A DNA stretch of 64,000 nucleotides, from contig NZ_VNJI01000036.1 of NCBI RefSeq assembly GCF_007786445.1, positions 1 through 64,000 on the forward strand. The letters run 5' to 3'. Made by a program: the position numbers and the translations under genes. Source of the stretch: Paenibacillus cremeus (GTDB lineage: Bacteria > Bacillota > Bacilli > Paenibacillales > NBRC-103111). Below, in pieces: positions 53,817 through 63,506 of the stretch (the first letter of the stretch is position 1; each line of letters begins with the position of its first letter). The notes under the pieces are model-generated. The model was not told where the DNA came from, ran no database searches, and saw only the letters and a program-made list of their open reading frames with translations.

Positions 53817-56800
53817 ATGGGATCTCATGGAATCCAGAAAAAGCTCAGCCTGTTGCTTTGTATTTCACTGCTCTTATCGCTGATTATCCCGCTAGTTCAA
53901 CCGAAAACCGTCTACGCCGCACTGAGTTACCCTCTCCAGGACACGTTTGAAAGCTATGGCACGACAGGACAAGCCGGGTCAATCGCGCCCATTGGGACCG
54001 CTGTTACTGCCGCTCAGCCATGGAAAAACGATTTTGGCAGCGGCGCTTGGACGATAGACGAGGAGACGATTCCCGGGACGGCGAACAAGAACCATTACAT
54101 GAAACAGACCACCGCGAACGCCGCTGTCATCACCGATGACTATTGGGGGCAGAGCAACCCTGAGATCACGAGCTCGAGCATTACCGTTTCGGGCAAGGTG
54201 AAGGTTACCGGTGGAACGAGCATCTACGCCGGGATTATCGCCAGGTATGCGCCGGTGGGGAGCAGTTTAAATTACTACCGGTTTAATGCGAAGAAGAATT
54301 CCAGCTCGTACCAATTTTATATTGAAAAAGCGTACGGCACGACCGGTAACTCCAAGACCACGGTGCCTCAAACACCGGGAACGACCAATGCCAGCGGCGT
54401 CTCCATTCCGAATACCAGCTTGACGTCGTCGTTTGACAGCTTGGGCTACCTGCCTTTGAAAATGAACGTTATCAACAATCCGGATGGCAGCGTTCTGCTT
54501 GAATGCTACTACGGCAACACACTGGTCCTGTCTGCTACGGATCCGGTGAATGCAACGCCTTACTTGTCTGGCCAAGTCGGCTTGTATACCAATGCGGGAG
54601 CGACCGCTTTTGACGACCTCCAGGCTACGCCATATGCACCACCGGTGGTCACTCCCGCGGTTACCAAGGTCGACGGCGACAGCTCGGCGGATCTGATGTG
54701 GACGGTAGCGCTGGGCAATAGCTATGATGTGAAGCGCAAAGGACCGGGCGAAAGCACGTATACGGTTGTGGCTGCCGACGTGGCACACGGCGCATTGCCA
54801 GGACCTTTTACTTATACGGCTTCGGGCTTAACGAACAGCGCAACCTACAGCTTCATCGTCACCGCAAGAAACGATAGCGGCCAGTCGGCCGATTCTGCAT
54901 CCATCGATGTTACACCGCAACCTCTGACGACGCCTCCAGGTGCTCCTGCCTCTTTATCCGCATCCCAGATCAACAATAATGTGACGCTGCAATGGCCTAG
55001 TGTCAATGGATCCAAATCCTATAACGTTTATCGCAGCACGGCTGCCGGAGGACCATTCAATACACCGCTGGCTACGGGAATCGGACAGGGAGTGATCAGC
55101 CCCACCTTGTCCTACACCGATAACGGCTTAACCCAAGGGATCTACTACTATATCGTGACCGGCGTCAATCCGATCGGCGAAGGCAGCCCCTCGCCTACGG
55201 CGGCTATTGGAGTCAATCCTCCAGCACCGCCTGCCTCCATCACGACTACCTTACCAGGAACCGGCAGTGTCAGACTGTCTTGGACGGCTTCGTCCAATGC
55301 TTCAAGCTACAATGTCAAAATCGCCGCAACTTCGGGCGGACCCTACACGCAAGTCAATACCACTCCAATCACCTCAACGAATTTCACCGTATCGAATCTG
55401 AACGTATCTCAAACGTATTATTTTAAGCTCAGCGCCGTCAATGCCGTTGGAGAAGGAGCCGACAGTGCCGCGATCAGCGCAGTGCCCGATGTGGTCGTAA
55501 AACCGCCGGTCCACAACTCGACGGAGTTAAATGCTGCGCTCGCTGCAGCGGTAGCAGGAGATGTGATCGTTCTCGAGGACGGCAGCTACACCTCCAGCGT
55601 TTCCATTAACGGTCTCAATGGCACGGCGGACAATCCGATCGTCATCAAGGCCAAAAACAAAGGCATGGCCAAATTCAACACAAACGGCATGCTGCTGACC
55701 AATTCTTCGTATATCACGATTCAAGATATGGAGTTTTCGACGCCGGCGAGCACATGGATTCGATTAACCGGGTCCAACCATATCCGGATCACGAACAATT
55801 ATTTTCATTCGCCTAGCACTGTCTCTGCTTCTGGCTCCTCGCTTTGGATCTTGATTGACGGGGCGAACAGCCATCATAACCGAATTGATCATAACTTGAT
55901 GGAAAACAAACTGGATCAAGGGAAATTCATCGAATTTGACGGCGTCAGCTCGGGAACCGGCAGGCCTTATGAAATCACACAATATGACCTTGTGGAATAC
56001 AACATTTTCCGCAACACGCTGTCTCGCCAGCCGAATGAATCGGAGAGCATCCGCTTGGGTGTTTCGCAATTGTCCATTTACGACGCGCATGCAACGATTC
56101 AGTACAACATCTTCGACCATTGCGATGCCGACCCCGAGATCGTTTCGGTCAAAAGCGGGGCCAACACGATCCGCTACAACTATTTCATCGAATCGCTGGG
56201 GACGCTTTCGTTACGGCAAGGCAATAATTCCAGCGTCTATGGGAACTATTTTATCGGGAATAACCGTATTGTGCCGGGAGATACACCGGGAAGTGATCCA
56301 TTAGGTACCGGCGGTATTCGCATTTACGGGGAAAATCATAAGATTTATAACAACTATTTCCAATCCTTAACGGGATCCAAATGGGATGCCCCGATCACCA
56401 TTACCACCGGCGAAAAAGACGACATTATGAACAATCTGAGTTCGTTGAGTGCCCACTTTATTGCCAAAAATATTACGCTGGCGAACAACACGCTGGTGAA
56501 TAACGGGGCCAGCATCGAGCTTGGATATGAGCGGTATGGAATGGCGCCGCAAAATATTAATTTTGCCAACAATTTGGTCGTCGGGTCGCAAAAGGAATTG
56601 ATCAAAATCATGACTCCGCCCGTGAATCTGACGTGGCAGGGGAACATGATGTTCCCGCAAAACGGCGTTCCACTGATCACCGGCACCCCCGCTTCTCTGA
56701 CGAATGCACAAGTGGCTATCGTGAATCCTCTGATGAAGGATGCCACACTGCAGCTGTCGCAGTCGGATTACTCTTGGCTGTGGCGGGATGACAGCTATGC

Positions 56801-59800
56801 CAGACTGCGTACGATCCCATACAAAAAGCTGAGCGGCGCGAGTCCGGCGATTGATGCTTCTACAGGGACTTACGAGTTCGTTACGGAAGATATGGAGCAT
56901 GAAGCGCGCGTGGGGATTCCAGACGTAGGTGCAGACGAGTATTCGGGCGGAAGTGGGGCAGACCTTACTCCTCCGGCATGGACAGCGGGTCAGCCTCTAG
57001 CTTTATCGGCGGTGAAGCCTCGGCAAATCCAGTTGCAGTGGCAGGCTGCGACGGATGACACCAGCATCGTTGCGTACAACATTTATCAGAATAATGCGTT
57101 GATCGATTCGGTGTTCGGAGATGTGCTGAGCTACACCGCCCGGAGCCTGCAGCCGGGGACGGCTTACTCGTTCAAAATCGAAGCGGTCGACGAGGGCAAT
57201 TACAAGGCGGTAAGCAATACGGTAACCGGTACGACACCTTCTTTAACGGGTGTGAGTGTCTCCGGCGTACCGGCGGAGATCGCACTGGGAGGCTCGACGA
57301 AGCAGCTGATCGTTACCGGTCAATTCTCGGATGCCTCCACCGAAGATGATACGGTTGGTGCTACCTTCACTAGCTCTAATCTAAACGCTTTGACGGTCTC
57401 GGCCAGTGGGGCGGTCACGGCTGTAGGCCAAGGAAGCTCGAACCTTACGGCTTCGTATCAAGGAATCACCTCACTGCCGCTTACGATAACGGTCAAACCG
57501 TCCGGTCAAGTCGTTCAGGTGGTGGACGCGGACACGTACGTAGACGGGGTCACGGCAGCCAATGCCGACACCAACTACAATAGCCAGCCGGAGCTGCTGA
57601 TCAAAAATTCGGGCGGCCGCCGCGACGGCTACCTGAAGGTGACACTACCATCGATCGTCGATCCGGTCGATTCCGTCAAGTTGCGGCTGTATACGGGAAC
57701 GGTCGATTCGGGCGCTGATCTGCAGGTGTATGGTCTCGTGAACGATGCATGGGATCCGGCCGCCATTACATATAACAATCAGCCTGATGAGAGTCTGAGC
57801 GACGTCTATTTGGGAAAAGTGGCTCCGCTCACCTCCAACAGCGCTGTGACTTTCGATGTTACCAAGTTTTATCGCGCAAATGCGGATTCTGTCCTGAGCT
57901 TCCGAATTCGCATGTCGGCAGCGGACTTAACCGCTCGTGTGAAAACACTTGAAGGCACTGATATTAATCAAGCGCCCGCTTTGATCTATACCACCATCTC
58001 TAATCAAGCTCCGTTGCCGGGGTTAGATGCACCTACAGGGTTAAGTGCGCAGGCCTCAGACGCCAAAGTGACGTTGACGTGGAACGGTGTATCCGGTGCG
58101 ACAAGCTACAACATCCTTCGGAGCACGACTAGCGGGAGCGGGTATGCCCAAGCTGGCACCAGTGGAACGACTAGCTTTACGGACAGCTCGGTGAACAATG
58201 CGACAACGTATTATTATGTTGTTCAAGCGACGGACTCCGTATCGGTCAGTCCGAACTCGGTTCAGGTCAGTGCGAAGCCTCAGGCCAGCGTGTCTGGGAC
58301 ACTTGGCCTTCTGCCCAGCGACGACGTGGTCATCGATCAATCCAGTCCGACGACGGTGTACAATACGATGACCTCCGGATCCTCCGTAGCCGGAAACTTC
58401 AACATCCGCCGAACGTCCAGCTCTCAGCGTATTGCCTTTTATCGCTTCAATGTAGCGGACGCTGCGTCGGTTTCCGAAGCCCGCTTCCGGATTGTCGGCA
58501 AAATCAATACCGCTACACCTACGCCGCCTACCTTGCAGCTTTATGGCACGACGCTGGATGGCGCTTGGACGGAGAATGATTTTACATGGAACCAAAGCTC
58601 CTCGTATCAAACCGGAGGGAATGTCACCGGTGTTGGTACGACGGCGTTCCTTCTGGGCAGTCTCGCCTTGCCGGCGAACAACGCCAGCTACAACGAATAT
58701 GTGGTGGATGTGACCAGCTTTGTTAGAACATATGGGCTCGATGGCAAGGTCACGTTTATGCTGCTGGAGCCGTCGGGGGCCAATGTCAGCACGACGTTTT
58801 ACTCGAAAGAGTCGCAAGCGTCCACATACCCCGGAACCTCGCCTTATCCGGAGCTGCGGATCGTGACAAGCTCGGCTCCCAGTGCTCCTGGCGCACCAAC
58901 CGGGTTAAACGGCACGGCCGGCAGCGGTCAAGTCACCCTCAGCTGGACGGCACCTGCCGGTTCGACGGTGACAAGCTATAACGTCAAGCGTAGTACAGGC
59001 GACGGTGCATACACCGTTGTGGCCAGTAATCTGACGTCGCTTACCTATACGGATAAGGGGTTAACGAATGGGGTGGCTTACACGTATGTCGTAAGCGCGG
59101 TGAATGGCATCGGAGAGGGTGCGAATTCTACTTCGGTTACTTCCACACCGACACCACCTGCGACGGTTCCTAGCGCACCGACCGGTTTAACCGCGGTGGG
59201 CGGCAGCAGCAGAATCAGCTTATCCTGGCAGCAAGTAGACGATGCTACGAGTTATTCGATTTGGCGCAGTACGGTAAATGGAAGTGGGTATGTCCAAGTC
59301 GGGACGACCAGCGTAGCTTCATACAGTGACCTCACGGTTATCAATAGCATCCCTTATTATTACGTCGTTCAGGCGGTCAACGAGGTCGGGGCAAGTGTGA
59401 ATTCAGCGCAAGTCAGCGCGATTGCCGTCGTTCCGCCAGGTGGAAACTTCGATCTGTCCCACTGGAAGCTGACCCTGCCAGACCAAGGGGCATCGGAAAT
59501 TTCCGCTGCGCAGCTTCAAGCCGGGTACTCTGGACCGTACTTCTACACCGATCCGCAGGATGGTGCGATGACCTTCTGGGCTCCGGTGAATGGAGGCACA
59601 ACGAGCGGGTCGAGCTACCCGCGTTCGGAATTACGGGAGATGATCAATCCGACCGACGATAACGTCAACTGGTCGTGGCTAGGCAACCATACGATGACCG
59701 CCACCGAGAGAGTGACTGTTGTTCCGTCAACCGGGAAAGTCATCGCCCTGCAAATTCATGGCGTGACCGCATCCGGAGGCAGCGCGTCGCCGCTGGTTAA

Positions 59801-61247
59801 GATGCAGTACGATAGCAACAAGCACGCGGTGGATTTTTTAGTCAAAGCATTGGCGGCGGGTGGCAGTGACATCCATTATGTGTTTAACGGTATCCAAGTC
59901 GGGGATTCGTACTCGGCCCAAATTCAAGTCGTTAACGGCGTACTTTACATGACGGTCAACGGCGTGACGCAATCCCATGATTTCATTGCGGCTGACCCGA
60001 ATTGGAAAGACGTGCTGTTCTACTTCAAAGCCGGAGCCTATACGCAGGATAATGTTGGGGACAGCTCTGAAGGCGGCATGGTCAAAATCTACAGCCTGAA
60101 CGTCACGCATCAAGCGGCCCTGCCACCGGCAGCTCCTGAAGGGTTAACCGCAGCGCTGGGCAGCGGTCAAGTGGGCTTAAGCTGGACGCCGGTTAGTGGC
60201 GCGACCAGCTACACCGTCTTGCGCAGCACGACGAGCGGAAGCGGGTATACCGTGATTGGAACCAGCCTGACGGGTTCATACACGGATGCAGCAGTCGCCA
60301 GCGGCACGACCTATTATTATGCTGTTACCGCTTCGAGTGCGGCGGGCACCAGCGGGTTGTCTGCAGAACAATCCGCCACTTTGCCTCCCGCCGATACGAC
60401 GGCGCCAATGACAACGGACGATGCGCCTCAAGGCTGGGTGAACCATGACGTCGTCGTTCATCTCACGGCGTCTGACCTAGGCTCGGGGGTAGCCGATGTG
60501 TTTTATACGGTCGATAGTTCCGTGCGTCAGACGGGAACCCAGGTCACACTGAACACGGAAGGTGTGCATACGATCACCTACTGGAGCGTTGACCGGGCAG
60601 GCAATAGTGAAGCTGTAAAGGCTACCACCGTTCGCATCGACAAAACGCCATCCGAGCCGACCGCCTCGGCCAGTACCGTAAACGGTCAGAATGGCTGGTA
60701 CACGTCCGATCCTGCCGTCACCCTGACTGCAACCGATGCTTTGTCAGGAGTTCAGCGAATTCGCTATCGGGTGGATAACGGCGTATGGGCTGATTATTCC
60801 CAGCCCGTGACGATTTCAACGGAAGGCATTCATTCGTTCGAGTACAAATCAATGGACAACGCAGGGAATGAATCGGCGGTCCATGCGATGCCCATCAAGC
60901 TTGATAAAACCGGGCCTAGCTTAACCGTCAGCGTGGATCCAGTGGTATTGTGGCCGGCCAATCATAAGCTGGTTACGGTGAATGCTGCTGTCTATGCTTC
61001 GGATAGTATTAGCTCCTTAGCCGGAGTAGTATTAACTTCAATCACCGTGAATGAGCCGGGAGCCGATGAGGACATTCAAGGAGCGCAATACGGAACCTTG
61101 GATCTGTCCTTTAGCCTTCGCGCCGAAAAGCCGGATGTTGTATCGGAGCGCATTTACTCCATCACGTACACGGCAACCGATCAGGCAGGGAATAAGAAGT
61201 CTGTCTCCGTTGTCGTCAAAGTCCCACGTAATAACTCAGGCAATTAG
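53817..61247 (+). CDS. Giant secreted bifunctional PL6-PL7 alginate lyase
   Basis: This 2476-residue exoprotein has a signal peptide (1-35), a jelly-roll/LamG-like unit (about 40-280) and fibronectin III units to about 555. A PL6 (chondroitinase-B-like) beta-helix follows (about 560-1040) with catalytic lysine K779 in VSVKSGANT and arginine R800 in LSLRQGN, the 21-residue spacing of known PL6 enzymes. Then come fibronectin III, Big2, two CBM96-like DNRLRE units (about 1233-1391, 1498-1686) and more fibronectin III. A PL7 domain (about 1874-2100) has RSELRE at 1936-1941, QIH at 1979-1981 and YFKAGAY from Y2069. Fibronectin III, OmpL47-type units and a C-terminal HYR-like unit follow. Both active sites look complete. 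GTAGGAGGTAGCAC precedes the ATG. Confidence 0.9.
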   Translation: MGSHGIQKKLSLLLCISLLLSLIIPLVQPKTVYAALSYPLQDTFESYGTTGQAGSIAPIGTAVTAAQPWKNDFGSGAWTIDEETIPGTANKNHYMKQTTANAAVITDDYWGQSNPEITSSSITVSGKVKVTGGTSIYAGIIARYAPVGSSLNYYRFNAKKNSSSYQFYIEKAYGTTGNSKTTVPQTPGTTNASGVSIPNTSLTSSFDSLGYLPLKMNVINNPDGSVLLECYYGNTLVLSATDPVNATPYLSGQVGLYTNAGATAFDDLQATPYAPPVVTPAVTKVDGDSSADLMWTVALGNSYDVKRKGPGESTYTVVAADVAHGALPGPFTYTASGLTNSATYSFIVTARNDSGQSADSASIDVTPQPLTTPPGAPASLSASQINNNVTLQWPSVNGSKSYNVYRSTAAGGPFNTPLATGIGQGVISPTLSYTDNGLTQGIYYYIVTGVNPIGEGSPSPTAAIGVNPPAPPASITTTLPGTGSVRLSWTASSNASSYNVKIAATSGGPYTQVNTTPITSTNFTVSNLNVSQTYYFKLSAVNAVGEGADSAAISAVPDVVVKPPVHNSTELNAALAAAVAGDVIVLEDGSYTSSVSINGLNGTADNPIVIKAKNKGMAKFNTNGMLLTNSSYITIQDMEFSTPASTWIRLTGSNHIRITNNYFHSPSTVSASGSSLWILIDGANSHHNRIDHNLMENKLDQGKFIEFDGVSSGTGRPYEITQYDLVEYNIFRNTLSRQPNESESIRLGVSQLSIYDAHATIQYNIFDHCDADPEIVSVKSGANTIRYNYFIESLGTLSLRQGNNSSVYGNYFIGNNRIVPGDTPGSDPLGTGGIRIYGENHKIYNNYFQSLTGSKWDAPITITTGEKDDIMNNLSSLSAHFIAKNITLANNTLVNNGASIELGYERYGMAPQNINFANNLVVGSQKELIKIMTPPVNLTWQGNMMFPQNGVPLITGTPASLTNAQVAIVNPLMKDATLQLSQSDYSWLWRDDSYARLRTIPYKKLSGASPAIDASTGTYEFVTEDMEHEARVGIPDVGADEYSGGSGADLTPPAWTAGQPLALSAVKPRQIQLQWQAATDDTSIVAYNIYQNNALIDSVFGDVLSYTARSLQPGTAYSFKIEAVDEGNYKAVSNTVTGTTPSLTGVSVSGVPAEIALGGSTKQLIVTGQFSDASTEDDTVGATFTSSNLNALTVSASGAVTAVGQGSSNLTASYQGITSLPLTITVKPSGQVVQVVDADTYVDGVTAANADTNYNSQPELLIKNSGGRRDGYLKVTLPSIVDPVDSVKLRLYTGTVDSGADLQVYGLVNDAWDPAAITYNNQPDESLSDVYLGKVAPLTSNSAVTFDVTKFYRANADSVLSFRIRMSAADLTARVKTLEGTDINQAPALIYTTISNQAPLPGLDAPTGLSAQASDAKVTLTWNGVSGATSYNILRSTTSGSGYAQAGTSGTTSFTDSSVNNATTYYYVVQATDSVSVSPNSVQVSAKPQASVSGTLGLLPSDDVVIDQSSPTTVYNTMTSGSSVAGNFNIRRTSSSQRIAFYRFNVADAASVSEARFRIVGKINTATPTPPTLQLYGTTLDGAWTENDFTWNQSSSYQTGGNVTGVGTTAFLLGSLALPANNASYNEYVVDVTSFVRTYGLDGKVTFMLLEPSGANVSTTFYSKESQASTYPGTSPYPELRIVTSSAPSAPGAPTGLNGTAGSGQVTLSWTAPAGSTVTSYNVKRSTGDGAYTVVASNLTSLTYTDKGLTNGVAYTYVVSAVNGIGEGANSTSVTSTPTPPATVPSAPTGLTAVGGSSRISLSWQQVDDATSYSIWRSTVNGSGYVQVGTTSVASYSDLTVINSIPYYYVVQAVNEVGASVNSAQVSAIAVVPPGGNFDLSHWKLTLPDQGASEISAAQLQAGYSGPYFYTDPQDGAMTFWAPVNGGTTSGSSYPRSELREMINPTDDNVNWSWLGNHTMTATERVTVVPSTGKVIALQIHGVTASGGSASPLVKMQYDSNKHAVDFLVKALAAGGSDIHYVFNGIQVGDSYSAQIQVVNGVLYMTVNGVTQSHDFIAADPNWKDVLFYFKAGAYTQDNVGDSSEGGMVKIYSLNVTHQAALPPAAPEGLTAALGSGQVGLSWTPVSGATSYTVLRSTTSGSGYTVIGTSLTGSYTDAAVASGTTYYYAVTASSAAGTSGLSAEQSATLPPADTTAPMTTDDAPQGWVNHDVVVHLTASDLGSGVADVFYTVDSSVRQTGTQVTLNTEGVHTITYWSVDRAGNSEAVKATTVRIDKTPSEPTASASTVNGQNGWYTSDPAVTLTATDALSGVQRIRYRVDNGVWADYSQPVTISTEGIHSFEYKSMDNAGNESAVHAMPIKLDKTGPSLTVSVDPVVLWPANHKLVTVNAAVYASDSISSLAGVVLTSITVNEPGADEDIQGAQYGTLDLSFSLRAEKPDVVSERIYSITYTATDQAGNKKSVSVVVKVPRNNSGN

Positions 61248-61253
61248 TATGAG

Positions 61254-61292
61254 TAACCCCTTCATTCCGATGAAGGGGTTATTTTGGTTATT
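61254..61292 (+). terminator. Terminator after the lyase gene
   Basis: AACCCCTTCAT and ATGAAGGGGTT form an 11-bp stem with a TCCG loop, followed by ATTTTGG. Confidence 0.8.
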
Positions 61293-61339
61293 GGCGTGCC
61301 CAGCTAAGCACGCATCTTCTAGCCGTGCAAGTCCGTCAC

Positions 61340-61581
61340 GGGAGGGAAATGCAGGGTTTGACATAGAAGAAATTCCTTGGGAGTATTCCAAATTTAAAGT
61401 TGAAAGAGACTTTTTATTCAAGGTAGTTGAAGGTACAAAATCAAAGTTGGGTTGGGATACTTTAGATTACACTCCGAATGAGGAGAGAATAGTCTTTTAT
61501 TTAGATAATTTTAAGGAACTTATTTTAAGGTTTACAACTGAGTGGTGGGCTCATTTTTATTTTAATTACGTAAAAGTTTAG
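61340..61581 (+). pseudogene. C-terminal fragment of an unknown small protein
   Basis: A frame ending at 61581 reads FDIEEIPWEYSKFKVERDF, GWDTLDYTPNEERIVFYLDN, FTTEWWAHFYFNYVKV; it is protein-like, acidic/aromatic, and could be an immunity-type or hypothetical protein. It has no start codon or ribosome site; in this frame it is continuous only into the lyase gene in another phase. The preceding bases (61305-61355) fold into two small hairpins. Confidence 0.35.
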
Positions 61582-61600
61582 TTTGACGAAATAGTACATA

Positions 61601-61635
61601 TCAAAAAACGATCCAGCCGAAGGATCGTTTTTTGT
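61601..61635. terminator. Bidirectional terminator between converging genes
   Basis: AAAAAACGATCC and GGATCGTTTTTT surround AGCCGAA; T tracts occur in both directions. It ends the minus-strand ABC operon and any transcript from the left. Confidence 0.8.
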
Positions 61636-61712
61636 TGCTGTATTGAAGGTGGGAATTATGCCTGCTCTATTAGCGGGTTTTTCCCGCAGGAAATAACTTT
61701 TCAAAATGTCCT

Positions 61713-62549
61713 TTATTCCTTGACCGCACCCATTGTAACACTGCTCATAAATTTATCTTGAAATCTTAAGAAGACAATAATCAGTGGCAATGTTACTACA
61801 ACGCATCCCGTCATAATCAACTCCCATGGGATTGACCAGACGCTGTCCTTCTCATTTAATGTTGGCAGAATGACCATAATCGGCATAAACTTCTGCTTGT
61901 TGATCATTATGAGCGGCCACAAAAAATCGTTCCACTTATGAAGGAAGGTCAGGATGGCTAGCGCTCCGATCACGGGGGACGATACGGGAAGAATGATACT
62001 GCTAAATATACGCCAGTGACGAGCTCCATCCATTTTGGCGGCTTCAATGAGTGCATCCGGTATGCTGAGCATATATTGACGCATCATAAACATCGCAAAT
62101 ACGCTCGCAATGCCTGGGAAAATTTGTACAGCGTAGCTGTTTAGCCATCCAATCCGGCTGAACATGATGTATAAGGGGGGAATAGACAATTCGCCAGGTA
62201 CCATCATAGTAGCCAAAAGTGCAACGAACATCCAGCTTCTCCCTTTGAACTTATACTTGGCGAAAGCAAATGCGGCCAAAGCGGATACCAAAATGGTTAA
62301 AATCGTATGAGCCGTTGAGACATAAATCGAATTAATAAATGACCGTACCAATGTATTGCTGTTGTAATTAAAAAGTCGCAGATAGTTATCAAACGTCGGA
62401 TGATGGGGAAGACCCGCAGGATTGGCAGAAAGCTCCTCTGCAGTTTTAAAGGAGCCCACCAGCATAATCAAGAGAGGATACACCGAGAAAACAACGACGA
62501 CAGCGAGCAGCAGGTGTATGATAATTTGTTGCCATTGCTTGCTGGTCAT
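61713..62549 (-). CDS. ABC sugar transporter permease (MalG-type)
   Basis: This 278-residue protein has six membrane segments, EAA motif LIEAAKMDGARHWRIFSSIILP and C-terminal SSVTMGAVKE, typical of MalG-like permeases. It overlaps the preceding permease gene by 4 bases (ATGA), so translation is coupled. Confidence 0.9.
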   Translation of the reverse strand: MTSKQWQQIIIHLLLAVVVVFSVYPLLIMLVGSFKTAEELSANPAGLPHHPTFDNYLRLFNYNSNTLVRSFINSIYVSTAHTILTILVSALAAFAFAKYKFKGRSWMFVALLATMMVPGELSIPPLYIMFSRIGWLNSYAVQIFPGIASVFAMFMMRQYMLSIPDALIEAAKMDGARHWRIFSSIILPVSSPVIGALAILTFLHKWNDFLWPLIMINKQKFMPIMVILPTLNEKDSVWSIPWELIMTGCVVVTLPLIIVFLRFQDKFMSSVTMGAVKE

Positions 62550-63442
62550 TCGTCATTCCCTCCCCGTAGTGCCTTATACTGTATTAGCGAGACAAGCAAA
62601 ATCATGACGAACAAAACCCAGCCGACGGCGCTTGCGAGGCCGAAGTTCCCACCGTTAATGTTCCTGGTCAAAATACTTAAAATAGGAATGACATCGGTAG
62701 GCGCATCCATCCCCGTGGAGAACATGAGCAAGGGCTCGGAATAAATTTTGAGGGAACCGATTGTATCCATCATGAAAGCAAACAAAAATATCGGTCTCAT
62801 TAACGGAACGGTAATATGCCATAAGCGTTGTGCGGCATTGGCGCCATCGATCGTCGCCGCTTCTTGAATTTCGTCACTAATGGTCGTTAATCCAGCCATG
62901 TAAATAACGAAATACCAGCCTATAGCCCGCCACAGGATAAGAGCGACGACACTCCATTTCATCAGCAAAGGGTCTTCCAGAAAAAAGATTTGCGTGCCTA
63001 GTAACTTGTTAATGACGCCATACCGTGTAGCAAAAATGACTTTAAAGATGAGCGCCGATGCCACAGCCGCTGTTATTTGAGGCAAAAATATGACCGGCTT
63101 AAAAAATCCCTTCCACTTCACCAGCTTGGAGTTCACCGCTACCGCTAATAAAAAGGAGATTGCCATGACAGGAATGATATGCACGATCCAGTAGAAAAGG
63201 GTATTGTACACCGCAGTCCAAAAAGTAGGGTAGATGAAGAGCGCAATATAGTTGTCGAGTCCTACAAAGGTGGCCGAGCCGTACCCTCTATAGCGAAAAA
63301 AGCTGAGCACGAAAGAGTACACCGACGGGAACACAAAGAAAATAACAAAGGAAATAATAAAAGGAGCAATAAATACATAGGGTACCAATTTGTCCCACAA
63401 TGCAAGCGAGTTTGGAGCCCTTTTATTGGATATGGAAGACAT
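62546..63442 (-). CDS. ABC sugar transporter permease (MalF-type)
   Basis: From ATG 63442 (AAGGGGGAG about 7 bases upstream) the 298-residue product has six membrane segments and the EAA loop IQEAATIDGANAAQRLWHITVP. The frame open to 63532 adds 30 residues without support. It is second in the operon after the binding protein. Confidence 0.9.
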   Translation of the reverse strand: MSSISNKRAPNSLALWDKLVPYVFIAPFIISFVIFFVFPSVYSFVLSFFRYRGYGSATFVGLDNYIALFIYPTFWTAVYNTLFYWIVHIIPVMAISFLLAVAVNSKLVKWKGFFKPVIFLPQITAAVASALIFKVIFATRYGVINKLLGTQIFFLEDPLLMKWSVVALILWRAIGWYFVIYMAGLTTISDEIQEAATIDGANAAQRLWHITVPLMRPIFLFAFMMDTIGSLKIYSEPLLMFSTGMDAPTDVIPILSILTRNINGGNFGLASAVGWVLFVMILLVSLIQYKALRGGNDE

Positions 63443-63455
63443 CAACGACTCCCCC

Positions 63456-63486
63456 TTAAGCTGCGACCCCCGGAATGGAATCCGGG
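63456..63486 (-). promoter_or_regulatory. Intercistronic stem-loop after the binding-protein gene
   Basis: CCCCGGAT and ATTCCGGGG (minus strand order) pair around a short loop with no T tract. All three binding-protein genes in this window are followed by such a loop. Confidence 0.5.
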
Positions 63487-63506
63487 GATCGTGACCTGGC
63501 ACATGG

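Noticed and set aside
58056-58817. 253-codon minus-strand frame inside the PL6-PL7 gene
   Set aside because: Antisense shadow with Arg/His-rich composition and no start signals.
61308-61355. GTGCCCAGC... GTGCAAGTCCGTCACGGGAGGG sequence as a group II intron 5' end
   Set aside because: The motif recalls intron domain I, but no reverse transcriptase, domain V or 3' end is present and the match is too short to claim.
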